From: IDS-8 sp040902105
Lineage (GTDB): Bacteria > Pseudomonadota > Gammaproteobacteria > Steroidobacterales > Woeseiaceae
DNA: 64,000 bases
Assembly: GCA_040902105.1 (NCBI GenBank)
Contig: JBBDXW010000015.1
Span: 127,229-191,228 of the forward strand
Direction: 5' to 3'
Part shown: positions 17,582-27,275 of the stretch, in pieces
How positions within the stretch are numbered: position 1 is the first letter of the stretch
How the letters are laid out: the number at the start of each line of letters is the position of its first letter
The notes under the pieces: model-generated
The model's database searches: none
What the model was told of the DNA's origin: nothing
What the model saw: only the letters and a program-made list of their open reading frames with translations
Translations under genes and position numbers: made by a program

Positions 17582-18946
17582 TCATTCCTTGCTCCGCAGG
17601 TATCGGTCGATCGAGATTGCGGCGAGTTTGCCGTGCTGTACGGCGGTGACGGTCAGGTCGTCGCCGTCCGCGACGCAATCGCCGCCGGCCCACACGCCGG
17701 GGAGGGACGTGCGCCGCTCTTCGTCCACGATGAGTTTTCCCTTGTGACGTTGCAACAATACGTTATCCGCGCCGGCCTCGAAGGCCAGTTTCTGCCCCAC
17801 GGCCTTGAATACGACGTCGGCTTCCAGTGCCCAGAATTCTCCGGAGCCGGCCAGCTGGCCGTTGGCGCCTTCCTCCGTGCGCTCGAATTCCACTCCCAGC
17901 ACGCGGTCGTCCGCCAGGATGCGCGTCGGTCTTGCCCAGTGCCGGAGCTGCACGCCGTTCGTCTTTGCAAGCTCCTGTTCATAGCGGCTCGCGCCCATCT
18001 CGCCCGGGCCGCGCCGGTATACCAGGTCGACCGATTCCGCACCGAGCAGCTTGCTCTGCACGGCGATATCGATCGCGGTCATGCCGCCGCCGATGACGAC
18101 CACGCGCCGGCCGACAGGCAGCAGGCTCTTGTCCCTTGCCTGCCGAAGTTCCCGGATGTAGTCGATCGCGTTCAGGACACCTTCCGCATCCTCGTTCTCG
18201 AGGCCGAGTTCGTTCACGCCCGCGAGACCGACAGCCAGGAACACGGCGTCGAATTCCTCGCGAAGCATCGCAAGTGTGGCGTCTTTGCCGTACACGCTGC
18301 CGTTCCGCATCTCGATACCGCCGATACCGAGAATATAGTCGACCTCCCGTTGCGCGAAGTTGTCGATCGCCTTGTACGCGGCGATACCGTACTCGTTCAG
18401 CCCGCCGGGTTTTATGTCGCGATTGAAAACGACGACATCGTGGCCGAGCATCGAGAGCCGATGCGCGCAGGAGAGTCCGGCCGGTCCGGCGCCGACGACG
18501 GAGACTTTCCGGCCACTCGCGGCCGCGCGCTCGAAGAGCTTGACGTTGTTGTCGAGAACGGGGTCCGTCGCATAGCGCTGCAGCAGGCCGATGTTGACCG
18601 GCTTGTCTTCGTGCGTGTTCCGCACGCAGGCTTCCTCGCACAATACTTCCGTCGGGCAGACGCGCGCGCACATGCCGCCCATGATGTTTTCCCGCAGGAT
18701 CGTGTGCGCCGAGCCTTTTATATTGTCGCTGCGAATCTTCTGGATGAACGCGGGGATGTCGATGCCGGTCGGGCAGGCGGTCGTGCAGGGCGCATCAAAG
18801 CAGAAGTAGCAGCGGTCGGCCTCGATGAGCGCCTCCGGGCGCGTCAGTGGTGGATGCAAGTCCTTGAAATTACTATCGATCTCGGCCTCGGGAAGGCGCC
18901 CCGGGCGCACGTCCGGTGTTCTTCCCGCAGGCGCTTTCGCGGTCAT
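17582..18946 (-). CDS. preT: NAD-dependent dihydropyrimidine dehydrogenase, subunit PreT
   Basis: The 454-residue protein resembles the small subunit of glutamate synthase. The N-terminal Fe-S domain has CYFCFDAPCTTACPTGIDIP and ARVCPTEVLCEEACVR, followed by an FAD site GAGPAGLSCAHRLSMLG and an NAD(P)H site GGGMTAIDIAVQSKLLGA. It takes electrons from NADH and passes them through Fe-S clusters to PreA. The start at 18946 lies 10 bases after the stop of the dihydropyrimidinase gene, so the two are in one operon. The length matches E. coli PreT (412 residues) with a slightly longer C-terminus. Confidence 0.9.
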   Translation of the reverse strand: MTAKAPAGRTPDVRPGRLPEAEIDSNFKDLHPPLTRPEALIEADRCYFCFDAPCTTACPTGIDIPAFIQKIRSDNIKGSAHTILRENIMGGMCARVCPTEVLCEEACVRNTHEDKPVNIGLLQRYATDPVLDNNVKLFERAAASGRKVSVVGAGPAGLSCAHRLSMLGHDVVVFNRDIKPGGLNEYGIAAYKAIDNFAQREVDYILGIGGIEMRNGSVYGKDATLAMLREEFDAVFLAVGLAGVNELGLENEDAEGVLNAIDYIRELRQARDKSLLPVGRRVVVIGGGMTAIDIAVQSKLLGAESVDLVYRRGPGEMGASRYEQELAKTNGVQLRHWARPTRILADDRVLGVEFERTEEGANGQLAGSGEFWALEADVVFKAVGQKLAFEAGADNVLLQRHKGKLIVDEERRTSLPGVWAGGDCVADGDDLTVTAVQHGKLAAISIDRYLRSKE

Positions 18947-18956
18947 CGACGTTCAC

Positions 18957-20426
18957 TCAGCCGCTGCGCGCGCGGTCGCTGGCAACGAGGCGCCGTACGG
19001 CGGTCGGTTTCCGCCGTTCTGCCTGTTTTTGCATCGCATCGTAGTAGCTGGCAAACGGCGGCTTCTCGACGTAACGGCCCGCGCCGCGTTCGACCTTCAG
19101 TTTGCCGTCGGCGTACACGACCTTGCCCTGGCTCAAGGTATGCGACGCGCAACCCTGCACCGTCATGCCCTCGAAAATGTTGAAGTCGATATTCTGGTGA
19201 TGCGTCCTTGCCGAGATCGTCTTGCTCGCGGCCGGATCCCACACGACGATGTCCGCGTCGGCGCCGACGCTGATGCTGCCTTTGCGCGGATAGATGTTGA
19301 ATATCTGCGCGGCATTCGACGAGGTCGCCCGGACGAATTCGTTCATGGTCAGTCTGCCGCTGCTGACACCGTGATGCCACAGAACCTCCATGCGGTTCTC
19401 CACCCCCGCCGTGCCGTTCGGGATGAGCCGGAAGTCGTCCTTGCCCGCGGCTTTCTGCGGAGCGCAGAACGCACAGTGGTCCGTGGCCGTCGTCTGCAGG
19501 TTGCCGGATTGCAGGCCGTGCCACAGCGCCTGCTGATGTTCCGGCGCGCGGAACGGCGGACTCATCACGTGCGCCGCGGCGGCGGTGAAATCCTTGTCGC
19601 GGTAAACGGAGTCGTCGATCAGCAGGTGCCCGGCGAGCACTTCGCCGTAAACGCGTTGGCCTTCGTTTCTCGCGCGGGTGATCGCTTCCAGCGATTGCCG
19701 CGACGAAACGTGCACCAGGTAAATGGGCACGCCCAGCACCTCGGCAATGCGGATCGCGCGGTTCGCCGCCTCGCCCTCGACTTCCGGCGGGCGCGACAGC
19801 GGATGTCCTTCGGGACCCGTGATCCCCATGTCGAAAATTTTCTGCTGCAGGCGATAGACCAGTTCGCCGTTCTCGGCGTGCACAGTAACAATCGCGCCGA
19901 GCTCGATCGCTTTCGAAAAACTGTTCACCAGTATTTCGTCGTCGGCCATGATCGCGCCTTTGTAGGCCATGAAGTGCTTGAAGCTGTTGACGCCGTGTTC
20001 GCGGACGAGCGTCTCCATATCGCGCCCGACGGATTCGTCCCACCAGGTAATTGCGACGTGAAACGAGTAATCGGCGACGGCTTTCCTTGCCCACTCACGC
20101 CATTGCTGGAACGCTTCCATGACGTTCTGCTGCGGGTTCGGGATGACGAAGTCGATGATCATCGTCGTGCCGCCCGCAAGTCCGGCCGCCGTGCCGGTGT
20201 AGAAATCGTCGCTCGCGACCGTGCCCATGAACGGCAGCTGCATGTGCGTGTGCGGATCGATGCCTCCGGGCATCACGTACTGGCCGCCCGCGTCGATCTG
20301 CGTGGCGCCCTTCGGTGCCGCCAGGTTTTCGCCGATCTCCTGAATCTTCCCGTCGCCGCACAGCACATCCGCGCGATAGCTCCGGTCTGCTGTAACGACG
20401 GTTCCGCCCCTGATCAATACAGCCAT
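18957..20426 (-). CDS. hydA: Dihydropyrimidinase (D-hydantoinase)
   Basis: The 489-residue amidohydrolase carries all binuclear-zinc landmarks: MPGGIDPHTHMQLPFMG, the bridging lysine in FKHFMAYKG, VHAENGELV and LVHVSS, then a C-terminal DADIVVWDP. It opens the dihydrouracil or dihydrothymine ring to N-carbamoyl-beta-alanine or the methyl homologue, the step after PreTA. The stop of the NCS1 permease gene is one base before this ATG, so the two are tightly coupled. Length and motifs match bacterial dihydropyrimidinases and hydantoinases, and the operon context favours the pyrimidine substrate. Confidence 0.92.
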   Translation of the reverse strand: MAVLIRGGTVVTADRSYRADVLCGDGKIQEIGENLAAPKGATQIDAGGQYVMPGGIDPHTHMQLPFMGTVASDDFYTGTAAGLAGGTTMIIDFVIPNPQQNVMEAFQQWREWARKAVADYSFHVAITWWDESVGRDMETLVREHGVNSFKHFMAYKGAIMADDEILVNSFSKAIELGAIVTVHAENGELVYRLQQKIFDMGITGPEGHPLSRPPEVEGEAANRAIRIAEVLGVPIYLVHVSSRQSLEAITRARNEGQRVYGEVLAGHLLIDDSVYRDKDFTAAAAHVMSPPFRAPEHQQALWHGLQSGNLQTTATDHCAFCAPQKAAGKDDFRLIPNGTAGVENRMEVLWHHGVSSGRLTMNEFVRATSSNAAQIFNIYPRKGSISVGADADIVVWDPAASKTISARTHHQNIDFNIFEGMTVQGCASHTLSQGKVVYADGKLKVERGAGRYVEKPPFASYYDAMQKQAERRKPTAVRRLVASDRARSG

Positions 20427-20427
20427 G

Positions 20428-21885
20428 TCATTTGCCTCGACTCAATAAATAGTAAATCAGTCCGCCGAGCAGCGAGCCCGTGAACCAGCTGAAATCGTAA
20501 AACCAGCCGAGCTTGCCGGTGGTGATTGCGACAACCGTCAGTCCGACCGGAACGAGGAACGCGACGAATCCGGCGGTATTCCATGCCGGATAGATGCCGC
20601 CGGTCCGGTAGAGATCGGCCAGCATATAGGTTTGTTTCTTGATCAGGAAATAATCAACGATCATGATTCCCGCGATCGGACCGAGCAGGCTCGAATACCC
20701 CAGGAGCCAGTTTGAATAGAGGCTTTCCAGGCTTACGTCGGATGTCAGCCAGCCCATTTTCTTGCAAAGCTCCCAGCCCATCAACAGCACGCCGATGATC
20801 CCGGTGAGCATGACGCCCTTGCGCTGATCGATGTACTTCGGCGCCACGTTCTGAAAGTCGTTCGTCGGCGATACGATATTTGCAGCGGTGTTGGTCGAGA
20901 TGGTCGCGAGGATGATTATGAACATCGACACGACCACCCAGACACTGCTGTCGATATAGCCGATCAGGTTGATCGGATCGGACACCGTAACGCCTACGAG
21001 CTCCGCGGATGCGGACGTCATGAGTACGCCCAGCCCGGCAAAAAGAAACATTGTAAGCGGAAGGCCGATGATCTGCCCCCAGATCTGGCTTTTTTGCGAG
21101 TCGGCGTAGCGGCTGAAATCCGGGATATTGAGCGACAGCGTCGCCCAGAATCCGACCATGGCAGTGAGACCGCTCAGGAAATAACCAAAGAGCGGCGCGC
21201 CCTCCGGGCGTGTCGGCGGCAGCTGCAGCAGTTCGGCGACCGACGCCTTGGGCCACGCCCAGACGATCAGCCCGACGCCGACCGCGAGCAGCAGCGGGGC
21301 GGCGAGCGCTTCCAGCCATTTGATCGACTCGGCGCCACGTATGACCACCCACAGGTTGGCCACCCAGAAAATGAAGAAGCCGAACACTTCGCCCTTGCTT
21401 CCGAGTGCCGCCCAGCCGTCGAACAGGGAGGACAGCATCAGGTGTACCGCGATCCCGCCGAACAGCGTCTGCACGCCGAACCAGCCGCAGGCGACCAGCG
21501 CGCGGATCAGTGCCGGGGCGTTCGAGCCGATGATGCCGAAAGAAGAGCGCAGCACGACCGGGAACGGGATGCCGTACCTGGTGCCGGCGAAGGCGTTGAG
21601 CGTCAGCGGAACGAGAATGACGACGTTCGCCAGCAGGATGGTCCACAGGGCTTCGGCCACCGACAGGCCGAAGTAGGCGGTGAGCACGCCGCCGAGCGTG
21701 TAAGTCGGGACGCAGATCGACATACCGACCCATAGGGCTGCGATGTGCCATTTGTTCCAGGTACGTTCCGCGATCCGGGTGGGCGCGATGTCGTCGTTGT
21801 AACGGGAGCTGGAAAGCAGATCGTCGCCGGCTTCCAGTTCGTAGAATTCGCCGGCCGAGATGACCTTGGTTTGCGAGTGCGGCAT
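20428..21885 (-). CDS. NCS1-family nucleobase permease (uracil/hydantoin/allantoin type)
   Basis: From ATG 21885 the protein has 485 residues and about twelve membrane segments. ERTWNKWHIAALWVGMSICVPTYTLGG is the typical NCS1 start of the fold, with PGx-style loops and LNIPDFSRYA in the middle, where the family signature around the substrate site lies. Placement between beta-ureidopropionase and dihydropyrimidinase argues for uracil, thymine or dihydropyrimidine uptake, although allantoin permeases are close relatives and the purine route is also present in this window. The frame continues 48 codons upstream through a REP copy, so the longer start is rejected. Confidence 0.88.
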   Translation of the reverse strand: MPHSQTKVISAGEFYELEAGDDLLSSSRYNDDIAPTRIAERTWNKWHIAALWVGMSICVPTYTLGGVLTAYFGLSVAEALWTILLANVVILVPLTLNAFAGTRYGIPFPVVLRSSFGIIGSNAPALIRALVACGWFGVQTLFGGIAVHLMLSSLFDGWAALGSKGEVFGFFIFWVANLWVVIRGAESIKWLEALAAPLLLAVGVGLIVWAWPKASVAELLQLPPTRPEGAPLFGYFLSGLTAMVGFWATLSLNIPDFSRYADSQKSQIWGQIIGLPLTMFLFAGLGVLMTSASAELVGVTVSDPINLIGYIDSSVWVVVSMFIIILATISTNTAANIVSPTNDFQNVAPKYIDQRKGVMLTGIIGVLLMGWELCKKMGWLTSDVSLESLYSNWLLGYSSLLGPIAGIMIVDYFLIKKQTYMLADLYRTGGIYPAWNTAGFVAFLVPVGLTVVAITTGKLGWFYDFSWFTGSLLGGLIYYLLSRGK

Positions 21886-21907
21886 CGTTGTACGTCCCCT
21901 TATCGTC

Positions 21908-21934
21908 GGTCGCCCGCAATGGCGGGCTCCTACA
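21908..21934 (-). repeat. REP-like palindrome between ureidopropionase and permease genes
   Basis: This is a full-length consensus copy in inverse orientation inside the pyrimidine operon, 23 bases upstream of the permease ATG. Confidence 0.9.
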
Positions 21935-21985
21935 CGGTTTGTTACCAACGCCGGCGAACGGGGCCCCTGACGCCAAGGCTCCTGT

Positions 21986-22858
21986 TCAGCCGTCGACGAG
22001 CGGCTCGTACGTCTCCGGCCTGCGGTCACGAAAGAATTGCCAGATGTTCCTGACTTCGCGGATCATGTCGAGATCGATCTCGTGCACCAGCAGTTCGTCG
22101 TTGCCGTAACTCGCCTGCGCTTCGATTGTGCCGCGCGGATTGACGATGTAGCTCGAGCCGTAGAACTCACCCATTTTGTCGGCCCAGGGCTGTTCCTTGC
22201 CGACGCGGTTGATGGCGCCGATGAACACGCCGTTGGCGGCAGCGGAGGCGGGCTGCTCGAGTTCCCAGAGATATTTGCTCAAGCCCGCGACGGTGGCGGA
22301 CGGATTGACGATGTACTCGGCGCCGTTCAGCGCGAGCGCCCGCCAGCCCTCTGGAAAATGCCGGTCGTAGCAGATGTATACGCCCAGTTTGACGTAGGCC
22401 GTGTCGAATACCGGGTAACCGAGATCGCCTGGCTTGAAGAAGAATTTCTCGTAGAAACCGGGATCGACCTGGGGAATATGCGTCTTGCGGTACTTGCCGA
22501 GATAACTGCCGTCGGCATCGATGACCGCGGCCGTATTGAAGTAAACGCCGGGCATCGACTCCTCGTAAATGGGAACGACGATGACCATATTGTATTTGCT
22601 GGCGTACTCCTGCATTAGCCGTGTCGTGTGGCCGTCGGGAATTCTTTCGGCGGCGGCGTACCATTTCCGGTCCTGGCTCGGGCAAAAATAGGCTTGCGTG
22701 AAAACTTCCTGGAAGCAGAGGACCTGCACGCCTTGTTTGCCGGCTTCCTTGATAAAGGGAATGTGCGCTTCGATCATGACGTCGCGGATCCGCTCCGGAT
22801 CCATCGAGACGTCGGCTTTGAAGCTCATCTGGATCAGGCCGCATTTGAGTTTTGCCAT
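21986..22858 (-). CDS. Beta-ureidopropionase (N-carbamoyl-beta-alanine amidohydrolase), nitrilase superfamily
   Basis: The 290-residue protein has the nitrilase triad in context: glutamate in LCFQEVFTQAYFCPSQD, lysine in YRKTHIPQVDPGFYEKFFF and cysteine in GVYICYDRHFPEGWR. The FYEKFFFKPGD segment is typical of N-carbamoyl-beta-alanine and N-carbamoylputrescine amidohydrolases. Context with PreTA and dihydropyrimidinase supports conversion of N-carbamoyl-beta-alanine to beta-alanine, CO2 and ammonia, the last step of reductive pyrimidine degradation. It is the first gene of the minus-strand operon. Just upstream lie a REP copy and a 10-N gap, so its promoter region is partly unread. Confidence 0.9.
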   Translation of the reverse strand: MAKLKCGLIQMSFKADVSMDPERIRDVMIEAHIPFIKEAGKQGVQVLCFQEVFTQAYFCPSQDRKWYAAAERIPDGHTTRLMQEYASKYNMVIVVPIYEESMPGVYFNTAAVIDADGSYLGKYRKTHIPQVDPGFYEKFFFKPGDLGYPVFDTAYVKLGVYICYDRHFPEGWRALALNGAEYIVNPSATVAGLSKYLWELEQPASAAANGVFIGAINRVGKEQPWADKMGEFYGSSYIVNPRGTIEAQASYGNDELLVHEIDLDMIREVRNIWQFFRDRRPETYEPLVDG

Positions 22859-22899
22859 GGTGACCTCGTTTAGCGTTTGGCGTGCAATCTGGCGTCGGC

Positions 22900-22956
22900 G
22901 GTCGCCCGCAGTGGCGGGCTCCTACANNNNNNNNNNCCGCCCTGGGGGGGGCGACC
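22900..22956. repeat. REP pair interrupted by a 10-N gap
   Basis: An inverse REP at 22900-22926 runs up to N bases 22927-22936. On the far side 22937-22956 looks like a damaged direct copy (CCGCC followed by a run of G and GCGACC). The homopolymer G run and the gap suggest the true sequence here is uncertain. Confidence 0.75.
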
Positions 22957-22962
22957 ACCCGA

Positions 22963-23826
22963 TCATTGCGCCGTCGTCCAGGATCCGTGCATGGGATTCG
23001 GCAGCACATACCAGCCATTACCCCAGTACATCGAATACCGGTCCGTATCTCGCGCCCGGCTTGCCTTCGTCGCCGGCTCGGTACACGGTTCGAGAGCCCT
23101 CGCACGCACACAGGCAATGAAATCGCCCAGGTCGTCGCCGACCAGCATGATCACGCGAAAGTTCTTTGCGATGAGATCGCGGCGCCCTTCCTTTTCACGC
23201 GTCCATTCCGGCTGTTCGTTCGCCATCATCACGCTTTCGGCGTCGGCCGGGATTCCCGCTTCGTTAAGGTCCCCGACCGTAACGGCCTCTTGCGGACAGG
23301 GATCGGTGACCTCGTCCTTCGGCTCGCAAGGCCGGTTTGTCACAAAAAATACTGCGACGCCTGAATCCCGGGCAAGTCGCACGAACTCCGCGGCGCCCGG
23401 TACACCCGTGGCCTTGTTGGCGGCGTTCCAGTCATCGAGTTTGCTGTTCCTGAAAGGTGGCATGTGTTCGATCTGGAACCTGACGTTGGTGACCAGCGTT
23501 TCATCGACATCGAAAATAATCGCAGGCTCGAGGCCGGCGGCATTCGCCTGCTCCGGCAGCGCACTCCAGAATTCGTCGTTGATCATGGCGTCGAGATCTT
23601 TGGCGGCGGCCGCATAGGCCTGCAGCGAGAGAGCGCGATACTCCGCGGCATCGCGCACCCACAGGACTCCGAGATCCGGTTCTGCAACGGCGGCGGGAAG
23701 GTCGGCTGCGGCGGGCGCCTCGGGGACCGCGAGGGATCCAGGTGCGGCGGATTGCGTTGCACAGCCGGCGAGTCCGAAAGACGAGATGCAGAACAGGAAA
23801 CCGCTGATTGTGATTCTTTGTAACAT
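22963..23826 (-). CDS. Lipoprotein HAD acid phosphatase, class C (e(P4)-like 5'-nucleotidase)
   Basis: From ATG 23826 the protein has 287 residues and a lipoprotein signal ending in the lipobox LAGC (Cys22). The HAD core shows DVDETLVTN with the nucleophile and acid aspartates, VFFVTNRPCE and the closing VMLVGDDLGDF, the pattern of class C acid phosphatases. Members dephosphorylate nucleotides outside the cytoplasm, as shown for Haemophilus e(P4). This role would supply nucleosides to the enzymes encoded on either side. It is a single minus-strand gene between the pyrimidine operon and a TonB receptor whose terminator ends upstream. Confidence 0.85.
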   Translation of the reverse strand: MLQRITISGFLFCISSFGLAGCATQSAAPGSLAVPEAPAAADLPAAVAEPDLGVLWVRDAAEYRALSLQAYAAAAKDLDAMINDEFWSALPEQANAAGLEPAIIFDVDETLVTNVRFQIEHMPPFRNSKLDDWNAANKATGVPGAAEFVRLARDSGVAVFFVTNRPCEPKDEVTDPCPQEAVTVGDLNEAGIPADAESVMMANEQPEWTREKEGRRDLIAKNFRVIMLVGDDLGDFIACVRARALEPCTEPATKASRARDTDRYSMYWGNGWYVLPNPMHGSWTTAQ

Positions 23827-23917
23827 CAGAAATGCCACGCCGTTCGGTCGAAGTAAGCTCGGCAAATCGTTATGGCCGGTTGCCGTCTGTTTGGATGCAA
23901 CAGGTTACCACAACGAC

Positions 23918-23942
23918 AAAAAGGGCGGCCATAAGGCCGCCC
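23918..23942 (-). terminator. Rho-independent terminator of the 1102-residue TonB receptor gene
   Basis: On the minus strand a perfect 8-bp stem GGGCGGCC/GGCCGCCC with a four-base TTAT loop is followed by five T. It lies 25 bases after the receptor stop codon at 23967. Confidence 0.88.
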
Positions 23943-23966
23943 TCCATTTCTTGTTGTTGTTAACGA

Positions 23967-26900
23967 TCAGAAATCGTAGCTGACACCGAGGCGAATTTCC
24001 CACAACGAGGCGTCCGCGACGCGCGACTGAGGCGCGGGGGTGCGGAAGGCGTTGTACAGGTATTGATTGGTGACCGGATCAATATCGAACTCAACCACCT
24101 GCAGACTGAACGGGAAACTTTGTTCTTTCAGCACACCCCAGTCGTCGTTGATCAGGTTACCGATGTTCTCCACGATGAGGAACGCGGCGAATTTGTGTTC
24201 CGGGTTGAAGCCGGGCAATTCCTGCTCGATCTTGACGTCGTACTTTTGCCACCAGGAGCCGCTTAATGAGTTCCTTGGCGCAATCTGACCGGCGTAGTCG
24301 CTCAGGCCGCTTTGGTCCAGATAGTCGAAAAATGCCTGTTGATCGAAACCCGGGTCGAAGATTACGTTCGGGTCGCTCGGTCCCGACGGGATATACAACA
24401 GATGGCGGTCGTCCAGCGTATCGCCGAACGTGAAGCCGCCGTCAACAAACGTCGCACTGTAGGAACGACCTTCGTTCACCCGGCCATACAGCGTGAACTT
24501 GGTGAAGTTGTCGCCGAAGAACGCATTGCGGTAATTGACGCGCAACGTAAAGCGATTCGGGATCTCGTAGTTCGACGTTGCGGTACCCGGGTTGTTCGGA
24601 TCGGATACGGAGATGTTCACGTAGTTCGAAAACGCCACGGAACTGGTCATCGGGCTGACCTCGGTCGACTCCGTATAGGCGTAACCGAACGCCCAGTCGA
24701 GGCCCCAGTCGTAGGACTTGCTCAAGCCCAGGGAGAACACGTCGGAATCGCCGGCATCCCCTTGCGTGTTGCTCAGGATGAAATCCTGGAGAAACGCGCG
24801 GCTGTCGCAATCGGGCGAGGTGGGATCCGCGCAATCCGGGTCGCTCCTGTCGATACTCACGTAAAGGGGGCGTCCGTCAGGAGCTGTGCCGAACTGTTCC
24901 AGAGTTGCGTCGACAATAACGGCCGCGTCCTCTTTCTCCGTGTGCAGGTAATCGGCCATCAGGCGATAGTCGGAACCCAAGAATCCGGCATCGAAATCCC
25001 AAGTGGCGCCAAGCGCGAATTTCCATTCTTTCGGAATGTTGAAGTTCGGGTCTACCGAGTTGACGCTGCCGTTTGAGGAACCGCCGGCGACAGAGTCGAA
25101 CAGCGCCTGCGGGATATCGAATATCGGTTGTCCGCCGCCGTTGAACGGAATCGTGAACAGGGTGTTGCCGCCGATGCCGTCGTCATCCAGTGACCGGTCC
25201 TGGAACTCGACCTGGGTGACACCGTCGTTGGAGTAACTGTTCGACAGCCAGACGTTCGGATTACCGCCGGAGTAGAGGCCGACACCGCCGCGGAAGCTTA
25301 AAGTATCCGAGAAGTCCCAGTTGAATCCGAGACGGGGCTGAATAATGCCTTCGCCGTCGAAATTCTGCTGGTTCGAATAGCCGTTTCTTGCCGTGAAGTT
25401 TGCGTTGTCGTTCGGCAGGTCCTCGCTCGTGTACCAGTCGTAACGCACCCCGGCGACGATCGTGACATCTCCGTCAGCGATCGGGAACTCGTCCTGCAGG
25501 TACAACGTATTAATCTGGTATTTAAACGACGCACCTGCGTCTTCCTTGATGTTCGATGGCGCCGCGTTTTCGTAGGTGATGCGACTCGGGTCGCCTGATT
25601 CGAAGGCGTCGATGCAGCCGTCCGGATTGGTGTCGTCGCACAGGGAATCGAAGCGATACTCGCCTTCCGCTTCCTGGATGAACATATTGAAGACGTCGAA
25701 CGCTTCCCGTTCCCAGCCGCCGGTGATTGCGTGGTCGCCCGACGTGTACGTGCCGGCGAGCTTGAAGCTCGTGTTCTCGTAGTAAAGCTTGTTGGCATGC
25801 CGCGAATCGTCGGCGCCGAGATACACGATCGTCTCCTGCGGACTGATCGGCCCTGCGCCATCCGGATCGTTGAACGTGGTGATCTGGACCTCGCCGAAGT
25901 CAGTGCCGCCAAGCGGAATCTGTCGATTGTCGAGTTCGCCGTAGGATGCTCGGAATTCCGTCGTGAAGTTCTCGCCCCAGTTTGAAAACAACTGGCCGAC
26001 ATGCGAATTCAATTCGGCGCCACGTTCGTAGAAATGGTTCGAGAACTCCATTTCAGTGCTGCTGTCGTCCGACTCGGAATTGTTGAAGCCGTCGTTGTAC
26101 GTGTACGTGTACGCTGCGCGATGATCGTCGTTGACGTTCCAGTCCAGTTTGACAATGTACTTTTCGTCCTCGGCGGCCAAACTCGGCGGGAAGCCGCCCG
26201 GATCGTAGCCGTAAGTATTCACCGCGATATCGCGGATGCGGTCGAGCTGAGCCTGTGTCACGCCCAGAACCGGCGTACCGGAACTCGCATCGGCCGGACC
26301 ACGATCGAAAATATTGGAGCCGTCGAGCTTCTCGTATGCCACAAAGAAGAACAGCCTGTCTTGCAGGAGAGGCCCGCCGAATGTCACACCGTAACGAGTC
26401 TCGTCGAATGTGCCAAGGTCGATTGCATCGCCTTCGAGCGTGTCACCGATCAGCGAGTCGTCGGTGTAGTCGTAGAAAACGGACCCGTGAAACTCATTGG
26501 TGCCGGATTTGGTGACCGCGTTAATGTTGCAAGCGGTAAAACCGCCGTACATGACGTCGAACGGGGCGAGTTCGACGGCGACCTGCTCGATCGCATCGAA
26601 GGGGAACGGCATGCGCTCGGTCGGGAAACCGTTGCTGTTCAGCCCGAAGTTATCGCTCAGGCGTACGCCGTCGACGGTCAGGGCGTTGAAGCGCGGACTT
26701 GCTCCTGCGCATTGCACCGAATCCTCGAATCCTTCATCAATGTAGATTCGCGGGTCGATGGCGATGACGTCGTTGAGGTTGCGGTTGATCGCCGGCGCAT
26801 CCTCGAGGTCGGTGAGGCTGAAGGTGGCGGACGGTCCCAGGGCAACCTGCACTGATTGCAGTGCCGAGGCCGTCACCGTAATTTCCTCGATCTGTTCGCC

Positions 26901-27275
26901 CGACAGCGCCACGCTGAAGGTATAGGTATCGCCGAGTTCGAGATTGATGTCGGTAATGACTTGCGCGGCCATGCCGCCGGCTGCAACCTGAACGGTGTAC
27001 GGGCCGCCGACCCTGAGGCCCGTCAGCGAAAACTGGCCGGAGTCGGACGTCGTCGCCGTGCGGGTGTTGCCGGTTCGCGTGTCGGTGACGCGGACGTTCG
27101 CGCCGGCCGCAGGAGATCCGTCGGGGTTGCCTATGTTGCCGCGGATGGACGAGGTCGTTTCCTGTGCGAATCCCGCAACAGGTGCCGCCAGCAGCATTGA
27201 CGCAACGGCGAACGCGCCCGCGAATCCGTGCAGCCGTCCAATGACTGCACGTAGTTGGTCATTCTGGATTTTCAT
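23967..27275 (-). CDS. Large TonB-dependent receptor with N-terminal carboxypeptidase-regulatory-like domain (Oar type)
   Basis: From ATG 27275 the protein has 1102 residues: signal peptide (FAVASMLLAAPVAGFAQ), then a beta-sandwich domain about residues 45-125 (SIRGNIGNPDGSPAAGANVRVTDTRTGN, the carboxypeptidase-regulatory-like fold), then plug (INRNLNDVIAIDPRIYI, INAVTKSGTNEFHGSVFYDYTDD) and a long barrel ending in the aromatic ...LGVSYDF, as needed for Bam recognition. The GTNEFHGS motif and length are typical of Oar-like receptors that import proteins, peptides or polymers rather than siderophores. Substrate unknown. No SusD partner is present. It lies between two extracytoplasmic phosphoesterase genes, which makes a nucleic-acid-derived ligand possible but unproved. 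Confidence 0.9.
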   Translation of the reverse strand: MKIQNDQLRAVIGRLHGFAGAFAVASMLLAAPVAGFAQETTSSIRGNIGNPDGSPAAGANVRVTDTRTGNTRTATTSDSGQFSLTGLRVGGPYTVQVAAGGMAAQVITDINLELGDTYTFSVALSGEQIEEITVTASALQSVQVALGPSATFSLTDLEDAPAINRNLNDVIAIDPRIYIDEGFEDSVQCAGASPRFNALTVDGVRLSDNFGLNSNGFPTERMPFPFDAIEQVAVELAPFDVMYGGFTACNINAVTKSGTNEFHGSVFYDYTDDSLIGDTLEGDAIDLGTFDETRYGVTFGGPLLQDRLFFFVAYEKLDGSNIFDRGPADASSGTPVLGVTQAQLDRIRDIAVNTYGYDPGGFPPSLAAEDEKYIVKLDWNVNDDHRAAYTYTYNDGFNNSESDDSSTEMEFSNHFYERGAELNSHVGQLFSNWGENFTTEFRASYGELDNRQIPLGGTDFGEVQITTFNDPDGAGPISPQETIVYLGADDSRHANKLYYENTSFKLAGTYTSGDHAITGGWEREAFDVFNMFIQEAEGEYRFDSLCDDTNPDGCIDAFESGDPSRITYENAAPSNIKEDAGASFKYQINTLYLQDEFPIADGDVTIVAGVRYDWYTSEDLPNDNANFTARNGYSNQQNFDGEGIIQPRLGFNWDFSDTLSFRGGVGLYSGGNPNVWLSNSYSNDGVTQVEFQDRSLDDDGIGGNTLFTIPFNGGGQPIFDIPQALFDSVAGGSSNGSVNSVDPNFNIPKEWKFALGATWDFDAGFLGSDYRLMADYLHTEKEDAAVIVDATLEQFGTAPDGRPLYVSIDRSDPDCADPTSPDCDSRAFLQDFILSNTQGDAGDSDVFSLGLSKSYDWGLDWAFGYAYTESTEVSPMTSSVAFSNYVNISVSDPNNPGTATSNYEIPNRFTLRVNYRNAFFGDNFTKFTLYGRVNEGRSYSATFVDGGFTFGDTLDDRHLLYIPSGPSDPNVIFDPGFDQQAFFDYLDQSGLSDYAGQIAPRNSLSGSWWQKYDVKIEQELPGFNPEHKFAAFLIVENIGNLINDDWGVLKEQSFPFSLQVVEFDIDPVTNQYLYNAFRTPAPQSRVADASLWEIRLGVSYDF

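Noticed and set aside
16832..19183. A 783-codon open frame on the plus strand
   Set aside because: It is antisense to preA, preT and the end of hydA, all of which have complete family motifs, and its own product shows none. Long antisense frames are common in GC-rich DNA.
21886..22029. Longer start for the NCS1 permease, with the peptide VGARHCGRP
   Set aside because: The peptide is the translation of a REP copy and recurs in unrelated frames. ATG 21885 gives the normal family start.
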